NCBI RefSeq assembly: GCF_018873765.1
Contig: NC_057916.1
Location: 28,371,501 to 28,435,500, forward strand
DNA length: 64,000 bases
From: Telopea speciosissima
Taxonomy: Eukaryota > Streptophyta > Magnoliopsida > Proteales > Proteaceae
Reading direction: 5' to 3'
Positions 1 to 11,379 of this stretch are shown here, piece after piece; within the stretch, counting starts at the first letter, position 1; the number at the start of each line of letters is the position of its first letter. The notes below the pieces were generated by a model. The model made no database searches. It worked only from the letters and a program-made list of their open reading frames with translations, and was not told where the DNA came from. The position numbers and the translations under genes were made by a program.

Positions 1-157
1 AAACTGCTGACATCACCACTTAACAGATCTTAACTAATGGTAGGGAGTCTGTGTGGAATTAGTTTGATAAAACAAGATAGACGATTGATATTATGAAAGT
101 TAACGGGTGTGCTTTAAAATATAGGCAAACGTCAGGGGGTGGCGTTGATAAGTTTCC
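1..157. mobile_element. End of a Mutator-like element cut by the window edge
   Basis: The stretch reading GGGTGTGCTTTAAAATATAG, followed by GGTGGCGTTGATAAGTTTCC, matches the right terminal inverted repeat of the element at 7882-9277 closely. Only this end is inside the window, so the element's length and its target duplication cannot be checked. The candidate duplication next to it would be AATGATAAA. Confidence 0.6.
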
Positions 158-256
158 AATGATAAAACATTAAACAACTAATGTTAATATCCCTAATATC
201 AAATCATTTTCCCTTATTTTATGTCTCTCTCTCTCTCTCAATGGTCTTTCAAAAAA

Positions 257-641
257 GGGTAAATTATATATCATCCCCTGATTTTTAAGCAAAACTCAAA
301 TCACCCCCTGATTTTTAAAAATTCTCAAATCAACCCTTGTATTAAACCCCAATATGACAAATTAATCCCTACTATTAGTTTTATGCTGTTAAGTGATGAT
401 ATCAACCAGTTAAATAAATTTAAATCCCTAAACTACCCTTGACATCCAAACATAGATTTTGAAGGGTAATATTGTAAATTTAATTCTAATATTTTAGTAC
501 AAGAATAAAATAATCCTTTCACACTAATAACTAACAGCAGACTAACACCGTTACTGTAGAGGGGGACGGATGAGTATTTTCAAAAACTAAGGGGTGATTT
601 GAGTTTCGTTTGATAACCAGGGGGTGACATGTAATTTACCC
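257..641. mobile_element. Mutator-like MITE with 9-bp target duplication
   Basis: The 385-bp element has inverted termini of about 60 bp starting GGGTAAATTA at both ends, followed by an ATCACCCCCT-type block. It is flanked by a perfect 9-bp duplication, TTCAAAAAA, at 248-256 and 642-650, as expected for Mutator-like transposition. There is no coding capacity. It sits in the first unit of a roughly 55-bp tandem repeat. The second unit (699-750) keeps the uninterrupted sequence, so it serves as a natural empty site. Confidence 0.85.
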
Positions 642-750
642 TTCAAAAAACCAACATAATGTATGTCCTAATTTTATTTTGTCTTTCCTCCATGATCTTT
701 CAAAAAACCAACATAACGTACGTCCTGATTTTATTGTCTTTCCTCCATGT
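642..750. repeat. Tandem duplication, about 55 bp
   Basis: Two adjacent copies begin TTCAAAAAACCAACATAA or TTCAAAAAACCAACATAAC and continue GTCCTRATTTTATT...TCTTTCCTCCATG, one at 642-698 and the next from 699. They differ by a few substitutions and a short deletion. The rest of 751-1129 is the 3' flank of the transporter gene and shows no other feature. Confidence 0.7.
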
Positions 751-1129
751 TTAAACAACCTTCATGCTCAGTAGTTTCCTGTAAAGTTTTGAGGCATCCA
801 AAGTGGGAAGTATCAAAAGCTAGGAACTTGGGTTTTTCATGTTATTCTTCTGTCTGCCTATTATCAGTGCTGAAGAACTGTCCATTACCAACAATGCAAA
901 ATGTTAAATATGAGGAACTATTTTTAGATCTGTGTATGCTTACTACTGAAAATCTTTTATAGAGTACATCTGTGTTGGTGATTCAGTTACAAATGGATGA
1001 CCCTCCAAGTATTCAAATCCACAGCAGGAATATGAAGAACCAAGGAGCTGACTAATTAAGATCTGTCATAGCAGGGTTTACGGGCAGCATGACAATTGTT
1101 TTTGCCCCATAGAAGGAAACTCAGAGCAT

Positions 1130-4100
1130 TTACTTCAAAACCTTGGATTCAATTTCTTCCAAGCTCAAGCCTTTTGTTTCCGGCACAAAGAAGATTACAA
1201 ATAAAAGTGATAGCAATGCAATACCCCCAAACAGGAGGAAAAGGTAATCCGCCCCCAAGAGATCCTGCAGGAATAGAGAATATTAGCCAGATAACTCATT
1301 ACTAGTAAATTTACATGCAAAATTGGAGCCTTGTATGATTTATGTGTTCTCTAAAGACTAAAAGGAAAATTTTATAAGACAGCTACAAGGATAGCAATTA
1401 CATTATGGAGTTAAATTTTATGTGATAAAGAAAAACATACATTTAAAGGGAGTGATCTGAAAGAAGGATAATGAGATGAAAGGATGGCAATACTAGGTTG
1501 GATAGAAGGAAAGAAAAGGGGGGGAGGGGGGAGGGAGAACATGTCGTGTGGAACTTAGTAGTAGCACCAATAGGTGACAGATCAAGGGAGATTAATTTAG
1601 ATGGAGTGGCCATATACAATTAAGACCAATAACTACACCAGTTAGTAGGAGCAATAAGATACACAATAGTAAGAAAATGCGTGAGAACTTATAAGCTGAG
1701 AGCAACTATGGCAAATAAAGGAGTGGAATACTAGAACTGTTCAAGTAGCCAACCCCAAGTAGCTTCGAAGAGGGGTGGGGGAGGCTGGAGAAAAATATCC
1801 CAATGGGTGGGAATGGGGCTTGAAGAGTTTTGGTTGTTATTTTGAAGAAAAAGTTTCCACCCGTTAAAGTCAATACCTTCAGTGGAGAGAAAGCAAAGGT
1901 TACAATTGCATTTGAACCGAAGTTGGTAAGAACAGCAAGACTAATCCCACGCCCTCTTGTCTGAAGTGGGAAGATTTCAGACACCATTAGCCAACTAATT
2001 GGCCCAAAAGATACCTGAAAATTGTAAACAGAGCATATCAGCCAAGAAACATTCTTCTTGATTATCTGGCAAGCAATAAACTTCTCAGGCCTACATGATT
2101 AACACAGATGTGTTCATTTCAGAGATCAAGCCAACAGAAGAGGCAAGAAACTAACCTGGTAGCACCCAACATAGAGAAGGAGTGCAGCCACAGCAACAAC
2201 AGGGAAGGCCCCAAGAAATTTGTAGTATGCAGACAGCAGAAACAATGAGAGCGCCTGTCACAAACGAAGGCACAAAGAAGAACCTTGCATTAACTTCACC
2301 ACTTAACAAATTGAAGGGAAGAATTAGAATAAAGAAAATAAATATGGAGTACTATTCATACAATGCCACTGACACCACCAATCAACAGAGGTCGCCTGCC
2401 AAGATCATCAACTTTAAAGACAGCTATTCCTGTCATTAATAACTGGAGGAAGATAAAAGAAAGTCACTGCCTTTAAGTTCAAGAACCAACAAATCATAAA
2501 ATATTGCATACTAATTTAAGCTTCAGAGAATCTCTTTTTTCCTACACCAGTGCTTTAACATTAGGAATTCAAGAAGCCCAGTTTGTAAAATGCCAAAAGA
2601 GAAGATATACAGTGCTTGTACCTTAAACACACCAATTACAACTGAAACACGGGCAGCATCAGAAGCAGCAGAGAATCCGGCACTCTGCAATAGAGTTTCA
2701 TGAGAAGAGGTCAAGAATCAGCTAATCCAATCAGTCATTAAAAGTGGAAGTCTTTCCATTCTGTGCTACATGAAGATTTCATTTTGACAACAAAGTACCT
2801 GAAGAATGGAAGCAGCATAGTACAAAACACTTGGTTGTCCAGTTATCTGTCAGAATGGGATGTCAAGTTAATGAACATATTTTCTCCAAGGAGATTTTTG
2901 TAACCAAGATCTGTACCGTTAAACTAATGAAGAACCAGCACATTTGGCACAAGTAAGGAGTAAAGAATACCTGTTGAAAAAGGACCAAGCCTCCACCTAT
3001 TATGAAAGCCTTCAAACTTGGACCTTGAAATACTTCCCATAAACTGCCTTCGGATGGTTCATTCGCATAGGCTGACTTCAGTGAGCTGAGGGTATCTTCT
3101 ACTTGCCTCTCAGATATCTGGTCATCAGCTGGACGACCTCTCAGTTTGGTGATAGCTTGGATAGCCTTCATTTTGTATTCCTGTAAAGACCCTTTACCTT
3201 GAACTGCCTTGAGAAGTAACCAGCGAGGAGATGGTGGTAGACTCCACATGCCTAACCCCATTAAGGCTGCAATCGGTGCGCTAAACCCATACATGTAACG
3301 CCACCCTCCAACTGCATTAATCTCAACGCTTCCCACAAGATAACCCAACTGTAAAGAAACCACTACTCTAAGCATGCCCATTTGAAAAAAATACATATGC
3401 AATGGAATCAACAAACGACCTATTAAATTTACTAATAGAAAACGAATACCAATATCCCAAGAACTATAAAGAGTTCCTTTAAAGAAATTAATGTTCCACG
3501 AATTTGAGATGGGCTAGTCTCTGCAATATAAAGAGGAGCTCCATGCATGGCCTGTTGAAACCAAAGATTGTTAACCATGATATTGGTATGAGTAGGAAAA
3601 ATCCCACATTTCTTGTCCTAAGAAATAAAAATTGAGAGTGAAAAGGATTCAAAAGCAGCTCACCAAACCTATACCAATTCCATAGAGAAGCCGTCCTATT
3701 ATGAGAACACCAAGGTTTGGAGCAAATCCAGTGATCAAAGCACCAAGTATATACAGCATGGCTGCTATGATAAGTTCTCATCTCCTTCCTATACAGAATA
3801 TCCCAAGAAATTGTGTGAGTAACATTTCAGGGGAAGTATCACTAATTAATTGGAAGAGGATAGGCTAGCAGTCCAGGTACCAAGGAAATCTGCAATTGTA
3901 TAGACAAGCAGGGATCCAAGAAGAGCGCCATAAAGGGAACCACTTACCTACATACAAGAATGATAAAACGAAAAGAAACTGAGCCAAGATCCATCTCCAA
4001 CAATTACCAAAAGTAGTACACTAGTATTAGACAACTAATACAGAACACATATGTATCGAAATTTACCACAAGACCGAGCTGTATTGATGAAAGGTTGAAC

Positions 4101-5018
4101 CATGTTGTTCCACTAAGGTCGGGTGACTAATGAACAATGAAATCATAGAAAGTAGATCAGCAATGAAGCTTCAGCCACCCCCACCCCCCACTCATTCAGT
4201 AAAATCAAATGAAAGATGAACAGATAATTTACAAAAAAAAAAAAAAAACCTGTAGGTCAGTTGCCACTTACCTGCAAAGAGATGGTAGCTCCAGAGGTGG
4301 CACCAATGTCATACCCAAATAGTAAACCTCCCAAGGCAGGGAATACAAACCTAGAATATTGTCTAAGTAAGCTCCAGTACTTCTAAAACTCAATTATCAT
4401 ATATGGGATTTGGAATAGTATTTTTAATTTGATAGGCAAAAAGAAAAGATGGGGGAAAGAAAATTAAGAATAATAATGGCATTAAAAGTTATAAAGCACT
4501 AAGGAGTAGGGAGAAGAAGAAACTAAGAAAACCTAACGGGAAAAGAGTAAAACAAATAAGGGAGAACAGCATACGGTATAATTACAGAAGGCCAAGCAAA
4601 AACCTCTTGAGCTGCAACGTCAGAAAGATCAGCTTCCCCTCCGGAGGAATACCCTCCCTCGGTTTGGGCAGCAACCTATAACAAAAGAAGGGAATTCAAG
4701 AAATTAAATTTTAGCAACAGAGAAATAACATATGCAAAAGAGATTTGGAATCTTTTCCCTAACCTGGTGTGTTCTGAATCGGGCTCTGGCTCCAGCTCCT
4801 GAGGAGAGTGAGGAGGCCTTAGTAAAGGTGTAAGCTTGGAAGGTAGAGAAGGTCCCATCTGAAATCTGCTTCTTGCAGAGAAGGTGGGACGACAGAGGAC
4901 CGATGCAGGAACAGAGCAGGTATTGAGACAAGGGTCTCTTGGTGTTGGTGGATGAAGAGGATTGAGTGAGCCCGAGGGTCAACATGGGTTGAGCACAAGC
5001 TCTGAAACTGGAAGCCAT
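1130..5018 (-). CDS. Plastidic MFS sugar transporter (D-xylose-proton symporter-like 3), with an in-frame stop in exon 6
   Basis: Fourteen exons can be followed on the minus strand: 5018-4764, 4675-4575, 4350-4272, 4126-4067, 3947-3881, 3788-3664, 3551-3450, 3348-2971, 2846-2799, 2684-2622, 2442-2362, 2254-2156, 2014-1877 and 1264-1130. All introns are GT-AG, the phases agree, and the total is 577 codons including the stop, close to At5g59250. The first ~95 residues are Ser-rich and look like a transit peptide. Membrane part: [11 protein letters not shown] in exon 3, SPRWLLL and a long cytosolic loop in exon 8, [12 protein letters not shown] across exons 8-9, DDLGRRPLL in exon 11, [14 protein letters not shown] in exon 13 and [12 protein letters not shown] at the C-terminus. 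By family knowledge it is a 12-helix sugar/H+ carrier, probably in the plastid envelope. Codon 191 (3780-3778) is TGA where relatives have Arg in the GRRRE loop motif. The gene is therefore a recent null allele, a pseudogene, or carries a sequence error. Confidence 0.88.
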
Positions 5019-5956
5019 TGTTGTGAAATTTGTGAGTAGGGATAGTTTTGTGCCAAACTGGAGATATCAGTTCAGATATATTTGCATACACTCCATTTGG
5101 AGAGTTGCAGATGGAGCTTCTCGTCTTCTTGATGAGAAGAGAAAGAAGAGTAGTCTACGAAGAAAACAATTCATCATTCATTGGCTGTTCATGTTCTATT
5201 CTTCTTCTTCCGTTAATCCTTCCTTAACTAACCACTTCTTCTTCTACTGTTCAGTTGCTTCTCTCTCTACTGTTGTGATTGTTTTACCTTTGATTTTCCG
5301 TCGTCCACATACTTGACCTCTCTTGCTCGCTCTGGCCGGAGGAGACTCTCTAATCACCCTACAGTCTGTTGTAAGCATCAATCAACGGTGGTGGAAAGTA
5401 GATATTGGAAATTACAATGCGTTTCTACCACGCACGACTTGGATTGGCTCTTTGGATCCTCTATTCGAAACAAATCTGGAGCAGAGGGACAGGGCTGCTC
5501 ATAATTATCCTCTCCAGGTGCTTAAAAGCTCGGCAGTGCTAGGTGGAGATGCTGACACGAGGCGGTAAAAAGGATCCAATGGTCCAAGTTCAACATAAGC
5601 TCAACATAGTCAATGAGCTCGAACCATTGGATGTCTCAGCTACCACATGCTGGCACACCTGGCACTGTCCGACTGCTAAGCCTTAGGAATTGGAGAGGAT
5701 AATTTTTCACTCATAAATGGGATACCCAACCACAACCCTCCTAGTTAATTAAGGGTCTTAATCTTGTCGGCAATTTGGTAACATGGTTTGGGGGTAAAAA
5801 TTGTCAAAATACCCCACTTTTAAAAGTGACGGCAAATTTGCCTGATATGGTCAATCCGTGCCGATATCGTAGGTGATCGATACCCGATTTGATACCATGC
5901 ACTAAAACCATGTATGGTATGGTTTTGGTTCAGTTCAAGATGTAGAATGCATAAAC
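5019..5956. other. Upstream flank of the transporter gene and first copy of a duplicated segment
   Basis: No conserved gene is visible. The first ~300 bp would hold the transporter's promoter and 5' leader. From about 5444 the sequence is the first copy of a segment repeated near 6373. Confidence 0.5.
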
Positions 5957-7330
5957 TAGGGTTGCAAGTTTGGCTATGTCAGCCCGAACAAGGCTTGGGC
6001 TAAAGATTTATGGCCCTGAGGGCGGGTTAGGGCCAGAAATTCCTGGCCCTGAGTCAGGGTCGGGTTGGGTTAGGATTGAGACCTCAGGTTCAGCCCGATC
6101 CTAATTTTGACGTTGATTTTTTACCTTGATTTTGGCCTTGATTTTGACCCTTATCTTAGCCCTGATCAATTTGATTGGTTTATTGTGTTAGTATTCTAGT
6201 ATGTGCTCTATGGTTTATTGAAGCATCATTTCTGGGTTGTACTCTATTAAGAAAATTCTTTATTTGTCAAAAAATAGAAATTATGATACATGTGATCAAA
6301 TAATCTAATTATTTAAAATGGGGCTTAACTATTGTACCAAGGAGAAAGAAACATAATAAAATAACCAAATTATTGGCTATTTGGATCCTCTATTCCAAAC
6401 AAATCTGGAGCATAGGGACAAGGCTACTCATAATTATCCTCTCCAATTGCTTAAAAGCTCGGCAGTGCTAGATGGAGATGTTGACACGAGGCAGTGAAAG
6501 GATCCAATGGTCCAAGTTCAACATAAGCTCAACATAGTCAATGAGCTCGAACCATTGGATGTCTCAGCTGCCACATGTTGGCACACCTGGCACTGCCCCA
6601 CTGCCAAGCTTTAGGAATTGGAGAGGATAATTTTCCGCTCATAAATGGGATACCCAACCACCACCCTCCTAGTTAATTAAGGGTCTTAATCTTGTCAACA
6701 ATTAGGTATCATGGTTTGGGGGTAAAAATTGTCAAAAAACCCATTTTTAAAAGTGAATAAGGGCAAATTTGCTTGATATGGTCAATCCGTGCCGATATCG
6801 TAGGTGATCGATACCCGATTTGATATCATGCACTAAAACCATGTATGGTATGGTTTTGGTTCAATTCAAGATGTAGAATGCATGAACTAGGGCTGCAAGT
6901 TTGGCTATGTTAGCCCAAACCTGCCCTGAGCCCGAACAGGGCTTGGGCTAAAGATTTATGGCCCTGAGAGCGGGTTAGGGTCAGAAATTCCTGGCCCTGA
7001 GTCAGGGTCGGGCTAGGTTAGGATTGAGACCTCAGGTTCAGCCCGATCCTAATTTTGACGTTGATTTTTTACCCTGATTTTGGCCTTGATTTTGACCTTG
7101 ATCTTGACCCTGATTTTGACCCTGATCAATTTGATTTGTTTATTGTGTTAGTATTCTGGTATGTGCTCTATGGTTTATTGAAGCATCATTTCTGGGTTGT
7201 ACACCATGAAGAAAATTCTTTATTTGTCAAAAAATAGAAATTATGATACATGTGATCAAAACAATATAATTATTTAAAATAGGGCCTAACTATTGTACCA
7301 AGGAAAAAGAAACATAATAAAATAACCAAA
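5444..7330. repeat. Direct tandem duplication of a 0.93-0.96 kb unit
   Basis: Unit 1 begins TTGGCTCTTTGGATCCTCTA at 5444 and unit 2 begins TTGGCTATTTGGATCCTCTA at 6373. They stay alignable through GAAACATAATAAAATAACCA near 6347 and 7308. The offset grows from about 929 to 960 bp through small indels. Both units contain the left end of the same hAT-like element, so the duplication happened after that element inserted. Confidence 0.8.
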
Positions 7331-7718
7331 TTAATATGAATCCGTCCCTTTATTGTGTTGCTATATAAATATTCAGCTATTTTAATTTGCTTATTGCAGC
7401 AGGAGTCGAGGAGGGACATGAACGGTGGGTTTAACTAATGGAGGAGGTCAATACAGGTTAATTACATGTAACATTTCACATGTTGGTTTCAGAGTCAGCG
7501 TCAAGGTCAGGGCCAGGGCCAGGGTCAGGGTCAGGGTCAGGGTTAGGACTAGGGCCAGGGTTAGGGCCAATAGGCTAAGCCTAGTCCAATTACGGCCAAT
7601 CAAGGCAGGCTTGGGCTGGGCTTGGCCCGTCAAAGCGAGCCTAGGCCCAGCTAAGGGGACTCAGGGTTGGGCTAGGGTTTTAAAAAGCCCGACCCAACCC
7701 AACCCAATTGCAGCCCTA
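5957..7718. mobile_element. Non-autonomous hAT-like element containing a tandem duplication
   Basis: The left end reads TAGGGTTGCAAGTTTGGCTA. The right end is the inverted CCCAATTGCAGCCCTA. The 8-bp duplication GCATAAAC is perfect at 5949-5956 and 7719-7726. A second left end at 6888 lies in the duplicated unit and has the mutated copy GCATGAAC beside it. The interior is rich in GGCCCTGAG- and GGGTCAGG-type simple sequence, and its reading frames are low-complexity Val/Arg runs, so no transposase is encoded. Confidence 0.75.
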
Positions 7719-7881
7719 GCATAAACTAAATCGTACAATATTGAGAATATTACTTTGGTTTCGAAACCAAAATTGTAGCGATAATTGCCGATCAATATGT
7801 CCCAAAATTTAACCGACTGAATTTCGATTGGTGTGTTGTTTATTCGATTGAGTGGAGAGAGAACAGAGTGGAATAATATTA

Positions 7882-9277
7882 GGGAAATTATCAGCTCCAT
7901 CCCCTGACGTTTGCTTATATTTTAAAGCACACCTACTAACTAGCATAATATCAACCGCCTCCCCTGCTTTACCAAATTTATTACACACAGACCCCCCACC
8001 GCTAGTTAAGAACTGTTACGTGATTATGTCAGTAGCTTAATATTTTTTAAAAGACACTTCTACCCTTCTTAGTGGGCAAAGTACCTAATCTACCTTTTCA
8101 ATTAAAACACCAACAAATCCTTTTTCTTCACACTCAGCCAACAACCTTGAAGAACATCCACTGCAACCTACCGTCTTCTGAAGAAGAGACCTACTCCGGT
8201 GACCAAAGTAGCCCGACGTCAACTGACAAAATTCATTTTTGTTTTGTTTTTTTTTTTAAAGGAAAAACCTTCATTCGATTGAAAATGGAAGCTGATCGTG
8301 ATCTTCTACGGCGCGCTGTCCTTATCGGCCTGAGCGATGCACAAATAAGGCGAGGTACAATGACCGCCTTACCCCCACTCGGGCAGGGGTAAGGCAATCA
8401 TTGCGCCGTGCCTTGTTTGTGCATCGCTCAGGCTGCTACGGGCAGCACGCCGTAGAAGATTTGGATTTGAAAGCTGGGCAGACATATACAAATACCTACA
8501 AGTAAATTTAAATCGAGATTATGCATGCACGCACACACACACACAGTAGAAAGAGAGAAGAAATCTATATACGAGAACCATCTCCTTCCAAGGCCTGAAG
8601 TTTTCTCTTTTCCTAAACCATCTTCAGAATGATCCAACGACGATCCATGATCACCTTTGAATTTGTGGAATAAGATCAAGAGCTCCTTAATTGCTTAGCA
8701 CCCAAACATACACAAAACCTAAAGAAATCCCTTTCTCAGGCCTCAGTTTTTTTTCACCCAGAAGCCAAGTTTCGAGAATCAACGCTATTGTAGAATCTAG
8801 AAAGCCTTCCACGAGTTGCAGATTTTGGCTTCACAAACTTCTTGCGCAAACCAATAATCTCCTGCACCAGCGGAACGTGAACCAGGACCAACTTCCATGC
8901 CAAAAACCACGAGAGAGACCTGTTGGTAATCATGGTGTTAGGGACTAGGGTCTCATCCTCAAAACTAGCCGTTAAGGAGAGGGTGTCTAAGTACACATGG
9001 ATGCCATGAGATGGCCCAGGGGAACCACTATGATCTGAGCAAATATGGCGGTGATGGTGAGTGGCTCTGTCCTGTACCAGAAGAATTGGTTCAGTAATGA
9101 CACGAGCACGCATGACAATATACCCACCACCCACATTTTAGTGCAAAGGGTATTTTGATCAAAAAAAAATTCAGAGGTTAACACCGTTCAAAAATAGGTA
9201 ACAGTTGATATTATAGTACTTACTGGGTGTGCTTTAATATATAGGCAAATATCAGAGGGTGGCGTTGATAATTTTCC
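7882..9277. mobile_element. Non-autonomous Mutator-like element with 9-bp target duplication
   Basis: The 1.4-kb element has inverted termini of about 75 bp. The left starts GGGAAATTATCAGC, and the right, read inverted, starts GGAAAATTATCAAC; both continue into a TTAAAGCACACC block. The 9-bp duplication ATAATATTA lies at 7873-7881 and 9278-9286. The reading frames inside are short and unrecognised. A fold-back element at 8301-8460 lies within it. The partial element at 1-157 is the same family. Confidence 0.85.
8301..8460. mobile_element. Fold-back MITE nested in the Mutator-like element
   Basis: Two arms of about 76 bp pair almost end to end. The first starts ATCTTCTACGGCGCGCTG and its partner, read inverted, starts ATCTTCTACGGCGTGCTG. 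Both contain CCTGAGCGATGCACAAA and a CCTTACCCC core. No convincing target duplication is visible, so the superfamily is not assigned. Confidence 0.7.
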
Positions 9278-9286
9278 ATAATATTA

Positions 9287-9924
9287 TTTTAAAAAATGTG
9301 AGAGAAAGCGAAGAGAATGATTAAAATAGGTAATTCGGTATGATTCGGTTCTTATTGAACGATTGTATTTTAACCGATACCATATTGAACCGAACAAGAT
9401 TTCTATCCATATTGATTCTCCTTTAATTTAGTTCGGTATAATTTTAAACGATTGGTTTCGATATTCGGTTCCAAATTGACACCCGGTCCTAGTATACTAC
9501 TATTAATGGGTGGACCACGGAGAAACCACCCCCAAGCTTAGTCCAAGCTTAGCCCTGCGAATTTTTGGTCATGCTAGTCCAGGGCAACTTGTTAAGAAAA
9601 GAAAATTAGGAGTGACGGGAGAGTCAATAACGATATCCATTACCCATTTTTAAAGTATGTAACTGTCACTCTCTTACTCTCAGCTTTTGTGGGTTCATTT
9701 CTGTAATCTTTTCAACCTTGGATCTCGGTAGGTCTTTGATACGGTTCTTCGCTTCGTTTGCAAGGAACTGTGGTGAAAGCAAACAGCGATGGGAAGGCCC
9801 ATAGCTTGAGAGGTCCCTTGTCGTTTAAGCCTCAATCGGCTATTTTCACGGATTTCTCCCCTAACATGATCCAAATGACATGGAATGGGGATAACAAAAG
9901 TTGGAAAGAAAGAGAATGGATCAA
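9287..9924. other. Non-coding, with a possible hAT terminus
   Basis: No gene is visible. The segment 9330-9494 is rich in TTCGGTA/CCGAA and ends CCAAATTGACACCCGGTCCTA, which resembles plant hAT ends, but no matching left end with an 8-bp duplication was found. Confidence 0.3.
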
Positions 9925-10070
9925 CTGCACGTACCAACAGGCGTACATGTGAGAGCCAATCACGTACCTATCCTAATTTTGCCATTTACAAGGGGAGGAG
10001 GGGGTTTTATGGAAACAAAATTAAAATGTGATTGGCTCTCTCTTGCACGTTCATCTGTTGGTACGTGCAG
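9925..10070. mobile_element. Small inverted-repeat element
   Basis: Arms of about 40 bp start CTGCACGTACCAACAG at each end and contain GAGAGCCAATCAC. The inner loop is about 60 bp. No clear target duplication was seen. Confidence 0.55.
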
Positions 10071-10296
10071 AGGAACCGAACTCAGAAGGAAAGCCCTTGA
10101 TTTGAGCCTCAAAGTATGCCCATGATTTCGCATCAAAGTCTGTGAGATAAGGGGTTGCCCTTTGGTCATCTCATTTATTCATTTTTATCCTTCAAACCTT
10201 TAATTTTACTTTCACTTTGTGAGGATTTCAGTTTTTCCTATTTTGTTTTTTCTTTTAAGGATCCATGGAGCAGACCCTATTTAATTGAGGGGAGAA

Positions 10297-10455
10297 AGTT
10301 TTCTGTCCGGGAGTGTGGCCTACACCAGCACCCCCCATGAGTCTATCTCTCTCTCCTTCTTATATGAAAAGATACCTCTGCCCCCTTGTTTTTGAAGAGG
10401 AGAGAGATAGACAAATCGGAGTGCTAGCGTAGGCCACACTCCTGGACAGAAAACT
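10297..10455. mobile_element. Small inverted-repeat element
   Basis: The arms begin AGTTTTCTGTCC and extend through GGAGTGTGGCCTAC on both sides. The loop includes two copies of an AGAGATAGAC-like block facing each other. It lies about 360 bp upstream of the 10818 gene, within its probable promoter region. Confidence 0.6.
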
Positions 10456-10817
10456 ACTTCCCTTAATTGAGATAAGGTTGAGTTGTTTTTGTTGTTGTTA
10501 ACTGCCACTCTCTCTATCTCTCTCCCATTCCCAATTCCCAAACAAGAAAAAATTGCCTTTTCCACAAACCATTATCTTCGTAACTGAAACCCAGGCTTCC
10601 CGCTGCCCGGATTGATAGGATCTTTTTCACTCTACCTGACTGACAAAATTAAGCCCCCACCGCTATCCTCTCGTGCTCTTCCATTACAAATGGTTAAAAA
10701 ATCATATCCCACCAATTCCTACTCCTTTCCTCTCCTCTCTCTAGTCCTTTCCCTGTAAAACAAACATTTTAAATATCTTAGAAAGAAATAGAGAGAGAGA
10801 AGAAGAAAGAAAGCGAC

Positions 10818-11237
10818 ATGTTTGAGAAAGAAGGAAAGGCCAAGGGAAGCCAAGAAGAAGGAGAAAAGAGAGCACAAAGCAGGCTACGGAAGCAGGCACC
10901 AAAGACTCCTCTACAACTGGATCACAACAAGTACTGTAATGCTGCTGCTTTTGATAATCGGCGGGTTATTCCTTTGTTATCGCCCCTTATCGTGGTACCA
11001 CCTCCATTGCCAAAGTCTGAAGGTAATAAAGGCGTAGCAGCAGCAGCAGAGGGTATGAACCAGCAGCCGGTCCACCACAACGGAGAGGACGACCGAAAGA
11101 AAAGACAGCCTGCAGCATCAGAACCTCCAGAAAAAGGGTGGAAACATCCAGTTGCTACCACCTCTCCATTCAAGGAAAATTTATCTCTTTTCTCTTTCTT
11201 CCACTCTGAATGTTTTAAGATACAACACCACACCTAA
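10818..11237 (+). CDS. Small basic protein of unknown function
   Basis: A single uninterrupted frame of 139 residues starts at an ATG preceded by a GA-rich leader (AGAGAGAGAGAAGAAG). The N-terminal ~30 residues are Lys/Glu/Arg-rich. Next comes a compact segment, TPLQLDHNKYCNAAAFDNRR, then a hydrophobic VIPLLSPLIVVPPPLP stretch, a polar linker, and a C-terminal GWKHPV...LSLFSFFHSEC block. The alternation of ordered-looking short motifs and linkers looks like a plant gene rather than chance, but I cannot name the family. There is no signal peptide or clear membrane helix. The frame may be an incomplete model if an intron follows. Confidence 0.5.
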   Translation: MFEKEGKAKGSQEEGEKRAQSRLRKQAPKTPLQLDHNKYCNAAAFDNRRVIPLLSPLIVVPPPLPKSEGNKGVAAAAEGMNQQPVHHNGEDDRKKRQPAASEPPEKGWKHPVATTSPFKENLSLFSFFHSECFKIQHHT

Positions 11238-11319
11238 TGAGCTTCTTACCCTTTTTTTTCTTTCTTTCTTTCTTTCTTTCCATGATTGCTACAATGGTTG
11301 TTGTGTCGCCAACCCTTTT

Positions 11320-11325
11320 CAGGGT

Positions 11326-11366
<41 letters not shown>
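11320..11366. repeat. (CT)n microsatellite
   Basis: An uninterrupted CT run is followed by a short GT run. It lies about 90 bp past the stop codon of the small gene, in its likely 3' region. Confidence 0.9.

Positions 11367-11379
<13 letters not shown>

Noticed and set aside
7425..7724. Val/Arg repeat frame and its complement
   Set aside because: Encoded by GGTCAGG-type simple sequence inside the hAT element; no conserved domain.
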